DNA from: Clostridiaceae bacterium
Lineage (GTDB): Bacteria > Bacillota > Clostridia > Lachnospirales > Lachnospiraceae
Length of the DNA stretch: 64,000 nt
NCBI GenBank assembly: GCA_910575435.1
Contig: CAJTGI010000012.1
Span: forward strand, 1-64,000
Reading direction: 5' to 3'
The position numbers and the translations under genes are program-made. The notes beneath the pieces were generated by a model, which saw only the letters and a program-made list of their open reading frames with translations, ran no database searches and was not told the origin of the DNA. Within the stretch, counting starts at the first letter, position 1, and every line of letters starts with the position of its first letter. This document shows, piece after piece, positions 8,495 to 15,873 of this stretch.

Positions 8495-8654
8495 AGAAAG
8501 TCTTGGAAAAACACCGGGACCAATTATGCCGAGCCAGCTACCGAAAGTCAAGTTGGATATGAGAGGCTTGGTTAGGTATGCAGAGGAAAAGGGAGTGGAA
8601 CCAATCTGTTTAACAGAGGAAGAAAAGAATCGTTTTATGACGCCGATGGTGTAG
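8469..8654 (+). CDS. Small protein overlapping the GNAT-like gene
   Basis: A 61-residue protein with a proline-rich start (KTPGPIMPSQLPKVKLDMRGLVRYAEEKGVEPICLTEEEKNRFM). It resembles short proteins seen in Firmicutes mobile regions, but no function is recalled. It overlaps the end of the GNAT-like gene; GGAGGT at 8455-8460 favours ATG 8469 over 8463. Small size, overlap and cargo position would suit an antitoxin, without direct evidence. The last gene before the element boundary. Confidence 0.5.
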   Translation: MNGQMKKYKESLGKTPGPIMPSQLPKVKLDMRGLVRYAEEKGVEPICLTEEEKNRFMTPMV

Positions 8655-8716
8655 TAATCGGATACTTTGTATATGACAAGATGATATTACACATATAAAG
8701 AAGGTTAATGTTTTTC

Positions 8717-8750
8717 AAAAAGCAATCTGATAGCGGATTGCTTTTTGTTT
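8717..8750 (+). terminator. Intrinsic terminator at the element's right end
   Basis: AAAAAGCAATC (8717-8727) pairs perfectly with GATTGCTTTTT (8736-8746), followed by GTTT. It closes the recombinase and cargo transcript about 65 bases before the spoVAD fragment. Confidence 0.85.
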
Positions 8751-8782
8751 CAATATAATATGACATTTAAATAGGTAGAAAT

Positions 8783-8820
8783 TAAAAAAATCATAAAATT
8801 AGTTGTTCCTTATTGACAAC
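8783..8820. other. Right attachment junction (attR region) in spoVAD
   Basis: Reading upstream in the spoVAD frame, homology to SpoVAD is lost just before the codons for TTSPAAG (from 8816) and an in-frame stop appears at 8783-8785. The crossover must lie here. The core dinucleotide cannot be set because the left junction is outside the window. Confidence 0.6.
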
Positions 8821-9208
8821 TTCCCCGGCAGCGGGGGATGTTATCGTTCAGAACCTGATTGATTTCGGATACCAGCCGGAACATTATGACAAAATTATTA
8901 CCGGGGATTTGGGAATGGTTGGGAAAGACATTCTGATAGACTATGTGCGGGCCAAGGGATATGATATCTCCGATCAGTATATGGATTGCGGCATTGAGAT
9001 TTACTCTGAGGATCAAAATACCCAGGCTGGGGGAAGCGGATGTGGCTGTAGCGCAGTGATGCTGGCAGGATATATATTGAAAATGCTGGAGAGTGGAGAG
9101 TGGAAGCGGGTCCTCTTCGTGCCCACGGGAGCTCTGCTTTCGCCAGTGAGCTTTAACGAGGGGAATAGCGTGCCGGGGATTGCCCACGGGGTGATGCTGG
9201 AAAAGTAA
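8816..9208 (+). pseudogene. spoVAD: C-terminal fragment of spoVAD cut by the integrative element
   Basis: The 130 codons from TTSPAAGDVIVQNLIDFGYQPEHYDKIITGDLG to the stop match the C-terminal part of SpoVAD, the thiolase-fold protein that binds dipicolinic acid for uptake into the forespore. Conserved pieces are GDLG, MDCGIEIY, AGGSGCGCSAV and the LFVPTGALLSP/IAHGV ending. SpoVAD is normally about 340 residues, so the N-terminal ~200 are missing here and lie beyond the left end of the element. The TTG at 8813 has no ribosome site, so the fragment is not a working gene in this state. Precise excision could restore the full frame, since spoVAE downstream is intact. Confidence 0.88.
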
Positions 9209-9407
9209 TGCAGAAATAAAATATCTGCTTTCATGAAAGCGATGAAGGCTTGATGAAAAATGGAAAAATAAAAAGAAAAAATTTCGAGGGGGAAATTGGG
9301 GACGACATGACAGTGGCACAGCAATAGGATGTGAAAAAAGGAAGTAAAATAAGAACAAAAATAAGAAGAAATTAGTAAAAAAATAGATGGAGAAATGAGG
9401 TGGAAAA

Positions 9408-9761
9408 ATGAGTTATTTATTGGCTTTTTTGGTGGGAGGATTTATATGCATATTAGTGCAGATTTTAATGGACAATACAAAATTATTGCCGGGAAGGATT
9501 ATGGTGATTCTGGTATGCACCGGAGCGGTCCTGGGCGCCATAGGACTTTATGAACCCTTTGCGGATTGGGCGGGAGCGGGAGCGACGGTTCCGCTATTAG
9601 GATTTGGAAATGTGCTTTTCCAAGGCATGAAAGAGGCCATCGACAAAGAGGGAATGATTGGACTTTTTAAGGGGGGATTTACCGCTTGCGCAGTGGGTGT
9701 TTCCTCTGCATTAATTTTTGGCTATTTGGCGTCCTTGATTTTTAAGCCTAAAATGAAGTAA
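9408..9761 (+). CDS. spoVAE: Stage V sporulation protein AE
   Basis: This 117-residue membrane protein (MSYLLAFLVGGFICILVQILMD, later GATVPLLGFGNVLFQGMKEAI and GLFKGGFTACAVGVSSALIFGYLASLIF) matches SpoVAE in length and sequence, with three to four hydrophobic segments. SpoVAE is part of the SpoVA machinery moving dipicolinic acid across the inner spore membrane during sporulation and germination. GAGGTGG precedes the ATG. It follows spoVAD as in the usual spoVACDE order, with a longer gap (199 bases). With the element in place, forespore transcription from upstream of spoVAC could not reach it unless read through from the element or started locally. Confidence 0.9.
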   Translation: MSYLLAFLVGGFICILVQILMDNTKLLPGRIMVILVCTGAVLGAIGLYEPFADWAGAGATVPLLGFGNVLFQGMKEAIDKEGMIGLFKGGFTACAVGVSSALIFGYLASLIFKPKMK

Positions 9762-9924
9762 ATACTATTGTGATAGTGCCATAAAAAAATAGCCATAAAA
9801 TGGTGGAAGTGTACAATTCTACCAAAATTATGTTTACCCCCTTGAAACTTTTTTCATTACGCTATACACTTTCTGATGGAAGCAATAGTTTATAAGGATT
9901 TATCATTTGAAGCAAAGGAGTAAA

Positions 9925-10449
9925 ATGATGGCAAATTTAAAGAACAAGAAACCTAATGCGGCAAAAAAAACTGCAGCAGCAGCTCCGGGTCAGTCAGCAC
10001 AGTCTGCAGCGGCTTCAAAGGATGCTGTCAAGGTAGCGACGCCTAATGCGGTCGAGACCAAGGCGGCAGAGACTAAGGCGACAGGTGCCAAGGAAGAATC
10101 CGGCGCGGCACAGGTCGAGGCGGCGCCTAAGAAAGAGGAAGCTGCCAGCACGAAAGCAGCAGAGGCAAAAAAGCCTGCTGTTAGAAAAACCGTGGAGAAG
10201 AAAACTGCCGCAAAGAAGCCTGGCAGGAAAGTGCCAAAGAAGGCAGAGGCAGTTCAGGAGACATTCTTTGAGTATGCCGGTGAGCAGATCCTCGCAGAGG
10301 AGTTGGTGAACCGCATCAAGGAGACCTACAAGAGCGAGGGACATCGCGTTGGTGCCATTAAGTCTTTGCGCGTGTACATTAATCCAGAAGATAGAAAAGC
10401 ATATTACGTCATCAATGATAAGGCAGAAGGAAAATATGTAGAATTTTAG
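9925..10449 (+). CDS. DUF6465-family protein with a Lys/Ala-rich N-terminus
   Basis: This 174-residue protein has two parts. Residues 1 to about 110 are low-complexity Ala/Lys/Glu sequence (repeated AAETKA and KKPA-like pieces), like the tails of histone-like proteins. The last ~65 residues (ETFFEYAGEQILAEELVNRIKETYKSEGH, then SLRVYINPEDRKAYYVIND) form a small alpha/beta domain seen across Lachnospiraceae and annotated as DUF6465. Function unknown; DNA or RNA binding by the basic tail is plausible. AGGAG at 9916-9920 supports the ATG at 9925. Confidence 0.75.
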   Translation: MMANLKNKKPNAAKKTAAAAPGQSAQSAAASKDAVKVATPNAVETKAAETKATGAKEESGAAQVEAAPKKEEAASTKAAEAKKPAVRKTVEKKTAAKKPGRKVPKKAEAVQETFFEYAGEQILAEELVNRIKETYKSEGHRVGAIKSLRVYINPEDRKAYYVINDKAEGKYVEF

Positions 10450-10548
10450 TGGTTGCATTGTTGCTGTTTACTTCCCTATGGATTGCGAAAGTTATTCATT
10501 CCATAAGATAAGTAAGGTGGAAAAAGTGCGACTAGCGTCTAAAAGCAA

Positions 10549-10579
10549 GAGGGCTGTTTTCTCTAGGAAAACAGCCCTC
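10549..10579. terminator. Bidirectional terminator between convergent genes
   Basis: GAGGGCTGTTTT (10549-10560) pairs perfectly with AAAACAGCCCTC (10568-10579), between the ends of the DUF6465 gene and the minus-strand SASP gene. T-runs are weak on both sides. Confidence 0.75.
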
Positions 10580-10623
10580 CTGTTCATTTTTATGCTGGAT
10601 GATTTGCATCATTCCGGGAGAAA

Positions 10624-10833
10624 CTATCTACCAGACATCTCCTGCTCCTGACGCTTAATCATCTGACGAACCATCTCGCCACCTACGGAACCGGCCTGCT
10701 TAGAAGTCAATTCACCGTTGTACCCGTTTTTGAGAGGTACGCCAAGTTCGTTGGCAACCTCCATTTTGAACTTGTCCATTGCATCCTTAGCCTCTGGAAC
10801 TTCCACTCTTGAACTACTCTGACTGTTTGTCAT
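10624..10833 (-). CDS. Small acid-soluble spore protein, alpha/beta type
   Basis: This 69-residue protein carries the SASP signature: an N-terminal helix region with ANELGVPLKNGYNGELTSKQAGSVGGEMVRQMI and a C-terminal MIKRQEQE. These proteins coat forespore DNA, holding it in an A-like form against UV and heat, and are cut by the Gpr protease at germination. The Gpr site in this type lies near the FKMEVANELG segment. AAAGGAGG is present upstream on the minus strand. As expected it is a single-gene unit. It supports the view that the host can sporulate, which matters for reading the spoVAD interruption. Confidence 0.93.
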   Translation of the reverse strand: MTNSQSSSRVEVPEAKDAMDKFKMEVANELGVPLKNGYNGELTSKQAGSVGGEMVRQMIKRQEQEMSGR

Positions 10834-11154
10834 TTTACCTTCCTCCTTTTTGGAAATTAACCGGCTGATTTAATTCCCGGCATATTGTCCATGTCCGGGA
10901 TTGATATCATTCCGGCAGATAAGATGTTTTCTTATCTTGGTATTAGTATGTTGCGAAAGAGAAAAAATATGTTGGAAGTTTTTGGAGAAGAGGTTGTTTT
11001 TTTAAAAAAATATGATACAATAAAAGAAGTGTGCGTTTTTTGTAAAAGTGCGGAGCACGGAGCAATCGACTTTTACTTATAGTGAGTGTAGTGAGTGCCG
11101 TCTTAGGGCGGCACGAAAACTAAGTTGAATCATCATGTGATGGAGGAAAGAACG
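10834..11154. other. Intergenic region between the SASP and scfA genes
   Basis: No gene is supported. It holds the divergent promoters, a copy of the CTGTAAAAGT-type repeat (11041-11076) and a small hairpin (GTGCCG 11095-11100 with CGGCAC 11109-11114) before the scfA ribosome site GGAGGAAAG. Confidence 0.6.
11041..11076 (-). repeat. Dispersed repeat family A, short copy
   Basis: The 35 bases at 11042-11076 start GTAAAAGT and end ACTTTTAC (8-base perfect inverted ends). The reverse complement matches 49151-49180 at 29 of 30 bases. Confidence 0.75.
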
Positions 11155-11304
11155 ATGAAGCATATCAAGACAGTGAATCAGGCAAATTTAAGTGCTACGG
11201 CGAAGAAAGGCGGATGCGGCAAGTGCCAGGCATCTTGCCAGTCAGCATGCAAGACTTCCTGTACCGTAGGAAATCAGAAGTGTGCGAATGAAGAGAATAA
11301 ATAG
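11155..11304 (+). CDS. scfA: SCIFF six-cysteine ranthipeptide precursor
   Basis: A 49-residue peptide with six cysteines (21, 24, 28, 32, 36, 43) in its C-terminal half, after the conserved leader start MKHIKTVNQANLSATAKKGGCG. This is the SCIFF family (six cysteines in forty-five residues), nearly universal in Clostridia. The partner radical-SAM enzyme cross-links cysteine sulfur to carbons of neighbouring residues, giving thioethers; the final product is proposed to act in signalling. GGAGGAAAG lies 7 bases before the ATG. The maturase gene starts 111 bases downstream after a long hairpin. Confidence 0.95.
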   Translation: MKHIKTVNQANLSATAKKGGCGKCQASCQSACKTSCTVGNQKCANEENK

Positions 11305-11330
11305 ACACAAATAATCTTTTCATTCATTTG

Positions 11331-11385
11331 GGAACTGTTAAAAAATAACGGATGCGATTGGGCAAAGTTATTTCTCAACAGTTCC
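11331..11385 (+). promoter_or_regulatory. Long two-step hairpin between scfA and scfB
   Basis: GGAACTGTT (11331-11339) pairs with AACAGTTCC (11377-11385) and, inside it, AAATAAC (11343-11349) with GTTATTT (11367-11373). No long T-run follows, so it may be a partial terminator or an RNA stabiliser that keeps peptide output above maturase output. Confidence 0.6.
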
Positions 11386-11415
11386 TTATTCATTATATAA
11401 GGAGAAAGCGGGAAG

Positions 11416-12789
11416 ATGATACATAAGTTTCGGGCCAGAGGAAAAAATATTTTATTGGATGTGAATAGTGGCGGCGTGCATGTCATTGATGATCTCACAT
11501 ATGATTTGCTGGATGTGGCAGAGCCGCCCTTTGCGGGGGAATGTCCCCCGGAAGCGCAGGAACGGCTTTCCGATCAATATGGGCTGGAAGAAATCAGAGA
11601 GTGCTATAGCGAACTTCGACAGTTGTATGAAGATGGGGTGCTTTACAGCGAGGATGTCTATGGGGAATTTGCAGATACGGCGGTAATGTCTCCGATCAAA
11701 GCTATGTGCCTGCATATTGCCCACGACTGCAATCTTCGTTGCAAGTATTGCTTTGCCTCTACTGGAGATTTTGGAAAGGGCCGGAAACTGATGCCTTTCG
11801 AGACGGGGAAGGCTGCCATAGATTTCCTGTTGGAGAAGTCCGTGGGAAGAGAGAATCTGGAAGTGGATTTCTTTGGCGGGGAACCTCTCATGAATTTTGA
11901 TGTGGTAAAGCAGATCGTGGCCTATGCCAGAAGCAAGGAGAAGGAGTGGGGGAAGCATTTCAGCTTTACCATTACTACCAACGGAATGCTGCTAGATGAT
12001 GAAAATATTGCATATATTAATCAAGAGATGAAAAATGTGGTGCTGTCCATTGACGGAAGGCGGGAGGTCAATGACAGGATGCGGGCCAGAGTGGACGGCA
12101 GCGGATGCTATGATAAGATTGTCCCCAATTTTCAGAAACTGGTGGAACAGCGGGGGGACAAAGAATACTATGTGAGGGGTACTTACACTAAGTATAATCT
12201 GGATTTCTCCCAGGATGTGATGCATCTGTATGAATTGGGCTTTGACGAGATTTCCGTGGAGCCGGTGATAGAGGACCCAGATCGGGAGTATGCCCTGACG
12301 GAGGAGGATTTGGATGAGATTGAGAAAGAATATGACCGACTGGTGGATCGCATTAGCCAGGTCAAGGAGCAGGGAAAACATATCAATTTCTTTCATTTCA
12401 TGATAGACTTGGATCAGGGACCTTGCGTGGTGAAGCGGCTTCGGGGCTGCGGCAGCGGCAATGAGTATGTTTCCATCACGCCGGATGGGGATATCTATCC
12501 TTGCCATCAGTTTGTGGGGCATGATGAGTACAGGATGGGCAATCTGGAGGAGGGCACTTTCCGGGAAGATATAAAGAAGGAATTTGCCGGCTGCCATGTG
12601 TATTCCAAATCATCCTGCAGGGATTGCTGGGCAAAGTTTTATTGCAGCGGGGGCTGCAATGCCAATAATTACATTTATAACGGGGATATTCATAAGCCTT
12701 ATGAACTCTCCTGCAAGATTCAGAGAAAGCGCTTGGAGTGCGCGATTTTATTAAAGGTGAGTGAAATGTTAGAGGAAATAGAGGGATAG
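11416..12789 (+). CDS. scfB: SCIFF maturase, radical SAM/SPASM thioether-forming enzyme
   Basis: This 457-residue enzyme matures the SCIFF peptide encoded just upstream. The N-terminal ~90 residues (MIHKFRARGKNILLDVNSGGVHVIDDLTYDLLD) form a peptide-recognition region. The radical SAM cluster motif is in AHDCNLRCKYCFAS (CxxxCxxC, about residues 104-111), followed by FFGGEPLMNFD for SAM binding. The C-terminal SPASM region has cysteines in CGSGNEYVSITPDGDIYPCHQF and CRDCWAKFYCSGGCNANN that bind two more iron-sulfur clusters. Length and motifs fit the family (CteB). The next gene, a cation transporter, starts 3 bases after its stop. Confidence 0.95.
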   Translation: MIHKFRARGKNILLDVNSGGVHVIDDLTYDLLDVAEPPFAGECPPEAQERLSDQYGLEEIRECYSELRQLYEDGVLYSEDVYGEFADTAVMSPIKAMCLHIAHDCNLRCKYCFASTGDFGKGRKLMPFETGKAAIDFLLEKSVGRENLEVDFFGGEPLMNFDVVKQIVAYARSKEKEWGKHFSFTITTNGMLLDDENIAYINQEMKNVVLSIDGRREVNDRMRARVDGSGCYDKIVPNFQKLVEQRGDKEYYVRGTYTKYNLDFSQDVMHLYELGFDEISVEPVIEDPDREYALTEEDLDEIEKEYDRLVDRISQVKEQGKHINFFHFMIDLDQGPCVVKRLRGCGSGNEYVSITPDGDIYPCHQFVGHDEYRMGNLEEGTFREDIKKEFAGCHVYSKSSCRDCWAKFYCSGGCNANNYIYNGDIHKPYELSCKIQRKRLECAILLKVSEMLEEIEG

Positions 12790-12792
12790 CGA

Positions 12793-13959
12793 ATGATTAC
12801 ATTGCTTAGCGGAATGTTCATAAATGATGCCAGGGAATATGGGAATCCGGAAGTGCGCAGGGCCTATGGCATCCTCTGCAGCATTGTGGGAATCTGTCTC
12901 AATGTGCTGTTATTTGCTGGTAAATTTCTGGCGGGGATGCTGTCCGGCTCGGTGGCGATCATGGCGGATGCCTTCAATAACCTGTCAGATGTCGGTTCCT
13001 CCCTGATTACGTTGGTGGGATTCCAGTTTGCGGGGAGAAAGCCGGACAGGGAGCATCCTTTCGGCCATGGGCGGATTGAGTATGTGGCAGGCTTTCTGGT
13101 TTCCATGATTATCATTCTTATGGGGGCAGAATTGGTACGAAGTTCCCTGGAAAAGATTATGCATCCGGGGAGGGTGGATGCCAGAGGCATCACCTTCGTC
13201 ATTCTGGTAGCATCCATTCTAGTGAAAGTGTATATTTTCTTTTATAATTATCTTTTTGGGAAAAAATTAGATTCCGCCGTGATGCGGGCCACTGCTATGG
13301 ATAGTCTGGGAGATGTTCTTTCTACAAGTGTCGTATTGATTTCAGTTGGGATTGTGCAATTTACGGGAAAGAATGTGGACGGCTATGGGGGATTGGTTGT
13401 GGCAGTCTTTATTCTGATTGCCGGAATCCAGGCGGCCAGGGATACCATGTCCCCGCTGCTGGGAAGGAAGCCGGAGCCGGAATTTATCCAAAGGATTCAC
13501 GATATCGTCATGGGGCATGAAAACGTGGTGGGAATCCATAATGTGATTGTTCATGATTATGGCCCGGGCAGGGTGATGATTTCCCTTCATATAGAGATGC
13601 CGGGAGAGGAAGATATCTATCACCTTCATGACATCGTGGAAGAGATTGAGGGGGATTTGGACGATCATCTTCACTGCGAGAGCGTAATTCACATGGATCC
13701 GGTAGACATTCATGACGAGAATGTAAATGCTTTGCGCAGCGAAGTGGAACTTTTAGTGTCTCAGATTGACCCTGGACTAAGCATGCATGATTTTCGGGTG
13801 GTGTGGGGCGATTTGCACACCAATCTGATATTTGATGTGGTAATTCCCCATGAAATACCTGGAAATGGGGAGTATGTGGTGCGAAAGATTCAGGAGGAGG
13901 TGTCCAGGGTGCATCCCGGATACCAGTGCGTCATCAAGGTGGACCGGGATTATGTATAA
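12793..13959 (+). CDS. Cation diffusion facilitator family transporter
   Basis: This 388-residue membrane protein fits the CDF family, which exports Zn2+, Fe2+, Mn2+ or similar ions in exchange for protons. It has about six hydrophobic segments in residues 25-215; metal-site regions are visible as MADAFNNLSDVGSS and ATAMDSLGDVLST. The cytosolic C-terminal domain (about 225-385) carries histidine-rich pieces (HDIVMGHENVVGIHNVIVHDYGPGR, SLHIEMP, HCESVIHMDP) that bind metal in this family. The C-terminal part is longer than usual. It is tightly spaced after scfB, although no functional link is known. The metal cannot be read from the sequence. Confidence 0.9.
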   Translation: MITLLSGMFINDAREYGNPEVRRAYGILCSIVGICLNVLLFAGKFLAGMLSGSVAIMADAFNNLSDVGSSLITLVGFQFAGRKPDREHPFGHGRIEYVAGFLVSMIIILMGAELVRSSLEKIMHPGRVDARGITFVILVASILVKVYIFFYNYLFGKKLDSAVMRATAMDSLGDVLSTSVVLISVGIVQFTGKNVDGYGGLVVAVFILIAGIQAARDTMSPLLGRKPEPEFIQRIHDIVMGHENVVGIHNVIVHDYGPGRVMISLHIEMPGEEDIYHLHDIVEEIEGDLDDHLHCESVIHMDPVDIHDENVNALRSEVELLVSQIDPGLSMHDFRVVWGDLHTNLIFDVVIPHEIPGNGEYVVRKIQEEVSRVHPGYQCVIKVDRDYV

Positions 13960-13978
13960 TATAGAAAAGGGGGAGAAG

Positions 13979-14617
13979 ATGGAGAGGAAGAAACCGACAA
14001 GCGGAGAGTTCTACAGGCATTTCAAAGGGAACCTATATCAGGTCAAGATGCTGGCTAAGGACAGCGAAACCCAGGCATGGTCCGTGGTATACCAGGAGAT
14101 GTATCCTCCCTTTCAGTGCTGGGTGCGGGAACTTCATGAATTCATGGGGACTGTGGATGGGGAGAAATATCCCGGCTGTTGCCAGAAGTATCGGTTTGAG
14201 AGAGTGGAGCCGGGGGAATTGACTGTCTGTGAATGTGATGATTCCGGTGGCAATGCCGTGGAAGAGAAAGGGCTTGCGGGGGATTCTTGCCAGGCAAAGA
14301 CGGGGAAGAAAGAAATTTCCAGAGAAGTGTTTCTGAAAGCCATCAAATCCGGACAGCCGGAGCGATACCTGCGGGATGCCATGACCAATGACCAGGTGGC
14401 AGAGCGGGGGTTTTTAGAACTTTTGGATGCGGATACCTTTTTGGAGAAGAGGCAGATTTTCATGGGGCTGAGGAATTACCTGACGCCCCTGCTCATCAGC
14501 AATATTGCAGTGGCGTTGGATATCGTTCTGGAGGATGGGAACCAGGAAGAGCAGTTTGAGTCCGTGCTGCACTGTCTGGAGGCGTTTGAGCATTACGAAG
14601 GAGGGAGATTGCGCTAA
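13979..14617 (+). CDS. DUF1653-containing protein
   Basis: This 212-residue protein begins with a DUF1653 domain (SGEFYRHFKGNLYQVKMLAKDSETQAWSVVYQEMY, then FQCWVRELHEFMGTVDG; about residues 8-65), a small beta-barrel-like fold of unknown function. The C-terminal half, after a variable linker, is helical (AISREVFLKAIKSG-like start, then RYLRDAMTNDQVAERGFLELLDADTFLEKRQIF). The ATG at 13979 follows GGGGGAG. Its stop overlaps the next gene's start (TAATG), so the two are probably co-translated. The long C-terminal addition is not usual for stand-alone DUF1653 proteins. Confidence 0.75.
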   Translation: MERKKPTSGEFYRHFKGNLYQVKMLAKDSETQAWSVVYQEMYPPFQCWVRELHEFMGTVDGEKYPGCCQKYRFERVEPGELTVCECDDSGGNAVEEKGLAGDSCQAKTGKKEISREVFLKAIKSGQPERYLRDAMTNDQVAERGFLELLDADTFLEKRQIFMGLRNYLTPLLISNIAVALDIVLEDGNQEEQFESVLHCLEAFEHYEGGRLR

Positions 14618-15678
14618 TGCTGGAAAAGATAATGAATAGCATGTTTCACGGGAATCTCAAGACGAAAATCTTTCTGTGGAGCGTGCTTTTGATGGGAGTG
14701 GGAGCCATTGCGCTCATTCTGACGGCGGCGGTTCTGTCCATGCCCATGGTTGGGCTGGCGGGTGCCGGGCTTGGGGTGATGGGGTTTATCACTTCTCAGT
14801 CCGTCTCTCTCAATGACCTGTCAAGAGAGAAGAAAAAGAAGAAAAAAAAGTCCTCGAAAACATCCTTGGAGGAAGGAGGAGCCAAAACGGGCCAAGGTTC
14901 TTCGGACAAGCAGGGGACTGGGGTCGAGGATGGCAGCCGAAAGAAAAAGGAGCGAGAGAAGGCTCAGTATCTGTCTTCCATGAATGCCAAGAAATTAAAG
15001 AAGACGATGAGAGAGCATAAAGTCAACCAAATTCATGTGAAGGTTATGATTGACAGTTATCCTGCCAAGAAGATTGAGCAGGCTCCGGCATTTATGTGGC
15101 GGACGGATACCATGTTGCATTTTATGATTCTCACTAGCAAGGCGGAGGAGTTCGAGGTGCCTTTGGAGGAGATCAAGGGTATTTTGCTGGTGAAGGACGT
15201 GCCTGCCAATCCGGAAAAGGATTATATGCCCTTTAAGTATTCTTCCTACATAGGGAAAATGTTCCAGCCCTTTCTGCCGGAATACTTTGAGGGGACGAAG
15301 GATGGCAGCCTGGATGTGAAGAAAAACACTTTTCGCATCGAGCCGGGCATTTACCTGACCAATTCTTCCGTGGGGAACTTGCGGCGGGTGCTTCTTCCGG
15401 GGGTGGCATTTCTGGTGGATGACCAGGTGATTGCCTCTCGGCGTTTCAATGAATATTTTAAGGAATTGTATCGGGAGAGCATCCTGTGCAAGAATCTGGT
15501 CATCACGCTGGAGGAATATAAGAAGAAGATCGAGGAGACTCTGGATGCCATGCTGGATGCGCCCATGTCGGGGAAAGAGTTTGTGAATACCATTTATGAT
15601 TTGAATAAATACCGTTTGATTTCCAAGGAGTACGTGGTGCGCTATACCCAGATGTTCCGCGATAGGAATATGAAATAG
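14617..15678 (+). CDS. Membrane-anchored protein of unknown function
   Basis: This 353-residue protein has two adjacent hydrophobic segments near the N-terminus (about residues 15-65), a strongly basic linker (KKKKKKSSKTS, later RKKKEREKAQY) and a ~220-residue cytosolic domain with no catalytic motif I recognise. The piece FMWRTDTMLHFMILTSKAEEFEVPLEEIKGILL looks beta-rich, loosely like YcxB- or PH-type membrane-associated domains. It overlaps the DUF1653 gene by one base and is followed by a promoter-containing gap before recA. No function is assigned. Confidence 0.65.
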   Translation: MLEKIMNSMFHGNLKTKIFLWSVLLMGVGAIALILTAAVLSMPMVGLAGAGLGVMGFITSQSVSLNDLSREKKKKKKKSSKTSLEEGGAKTGQGSSDKQGTGVEDGSRKKKEREKAQYLSSMNAKKLKKTMREHKVNQIHVKVMIDSYPAKKIEQAPAFMWRTDTMLHFMILTSKAEEFEVPLEEIKGILLVKDVPANPEKDYMPFKYSSYIGKMFQPFLPEYFEGTKDGSLDVKKNTFRIEPGIYLTNSSVGNLRRVLLPGVAFLVDDQVIASRRFNEYFKELYRESILCKNLVITLEEYKKKIEETLDAMLDAPMSGKEFVNTIYDLNKYRLISKEYVVRYTQMFRDRNMK

Positions 15679-15873
15679 ATGTTATCATGGATAGTAGCCG
15701 CTGGGCGATTATGTTTTATATCTTTTTTGCTATATATTGACGTATGTCCTATCAGATGTTATATTTATTTAGAAAATAAGTTGACAGATGGAAGAAAATG
15801 GATTATGATAAAGATATAGAACATCTGTTCGGTGCATGGAGAGGCGGGGACAGGTCAGGAAAGGAAGAATCAT

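Larger units (their letters stand above)
1..8812. mobile_element. Right-hand part of an integrative element inserted in spoVAD
   Basis: This stretch carries plasmid- and transposon-type functions: primase-like protein, ParM/ParR-like pair, sigma-like regulator, structured RNA, two large serine recombinases and two small cargo genes. It ends where the C-terminal part of spoVAD begins at about 8816. The left end and the spoVAD 5' part lie outside the window, so total length and attL are unknown. The recombinases sit next to the right end, the usual place in serine-recombinase elements. No conjugation genes are visible here, so whether it is conjugative, mobilizable or a non-mobile intervening element cannot be said. 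The spoVAD junction is well supported; the exact boundary base is not. Confidence 0.8.

Noticed and set aside
10885-11082. Short + strand frame of 65 codons between the SASP and scfA genes
   Set aside because: No ribosome site, no conserved-looking sequence, and its 3' part runs through the family A repeat.
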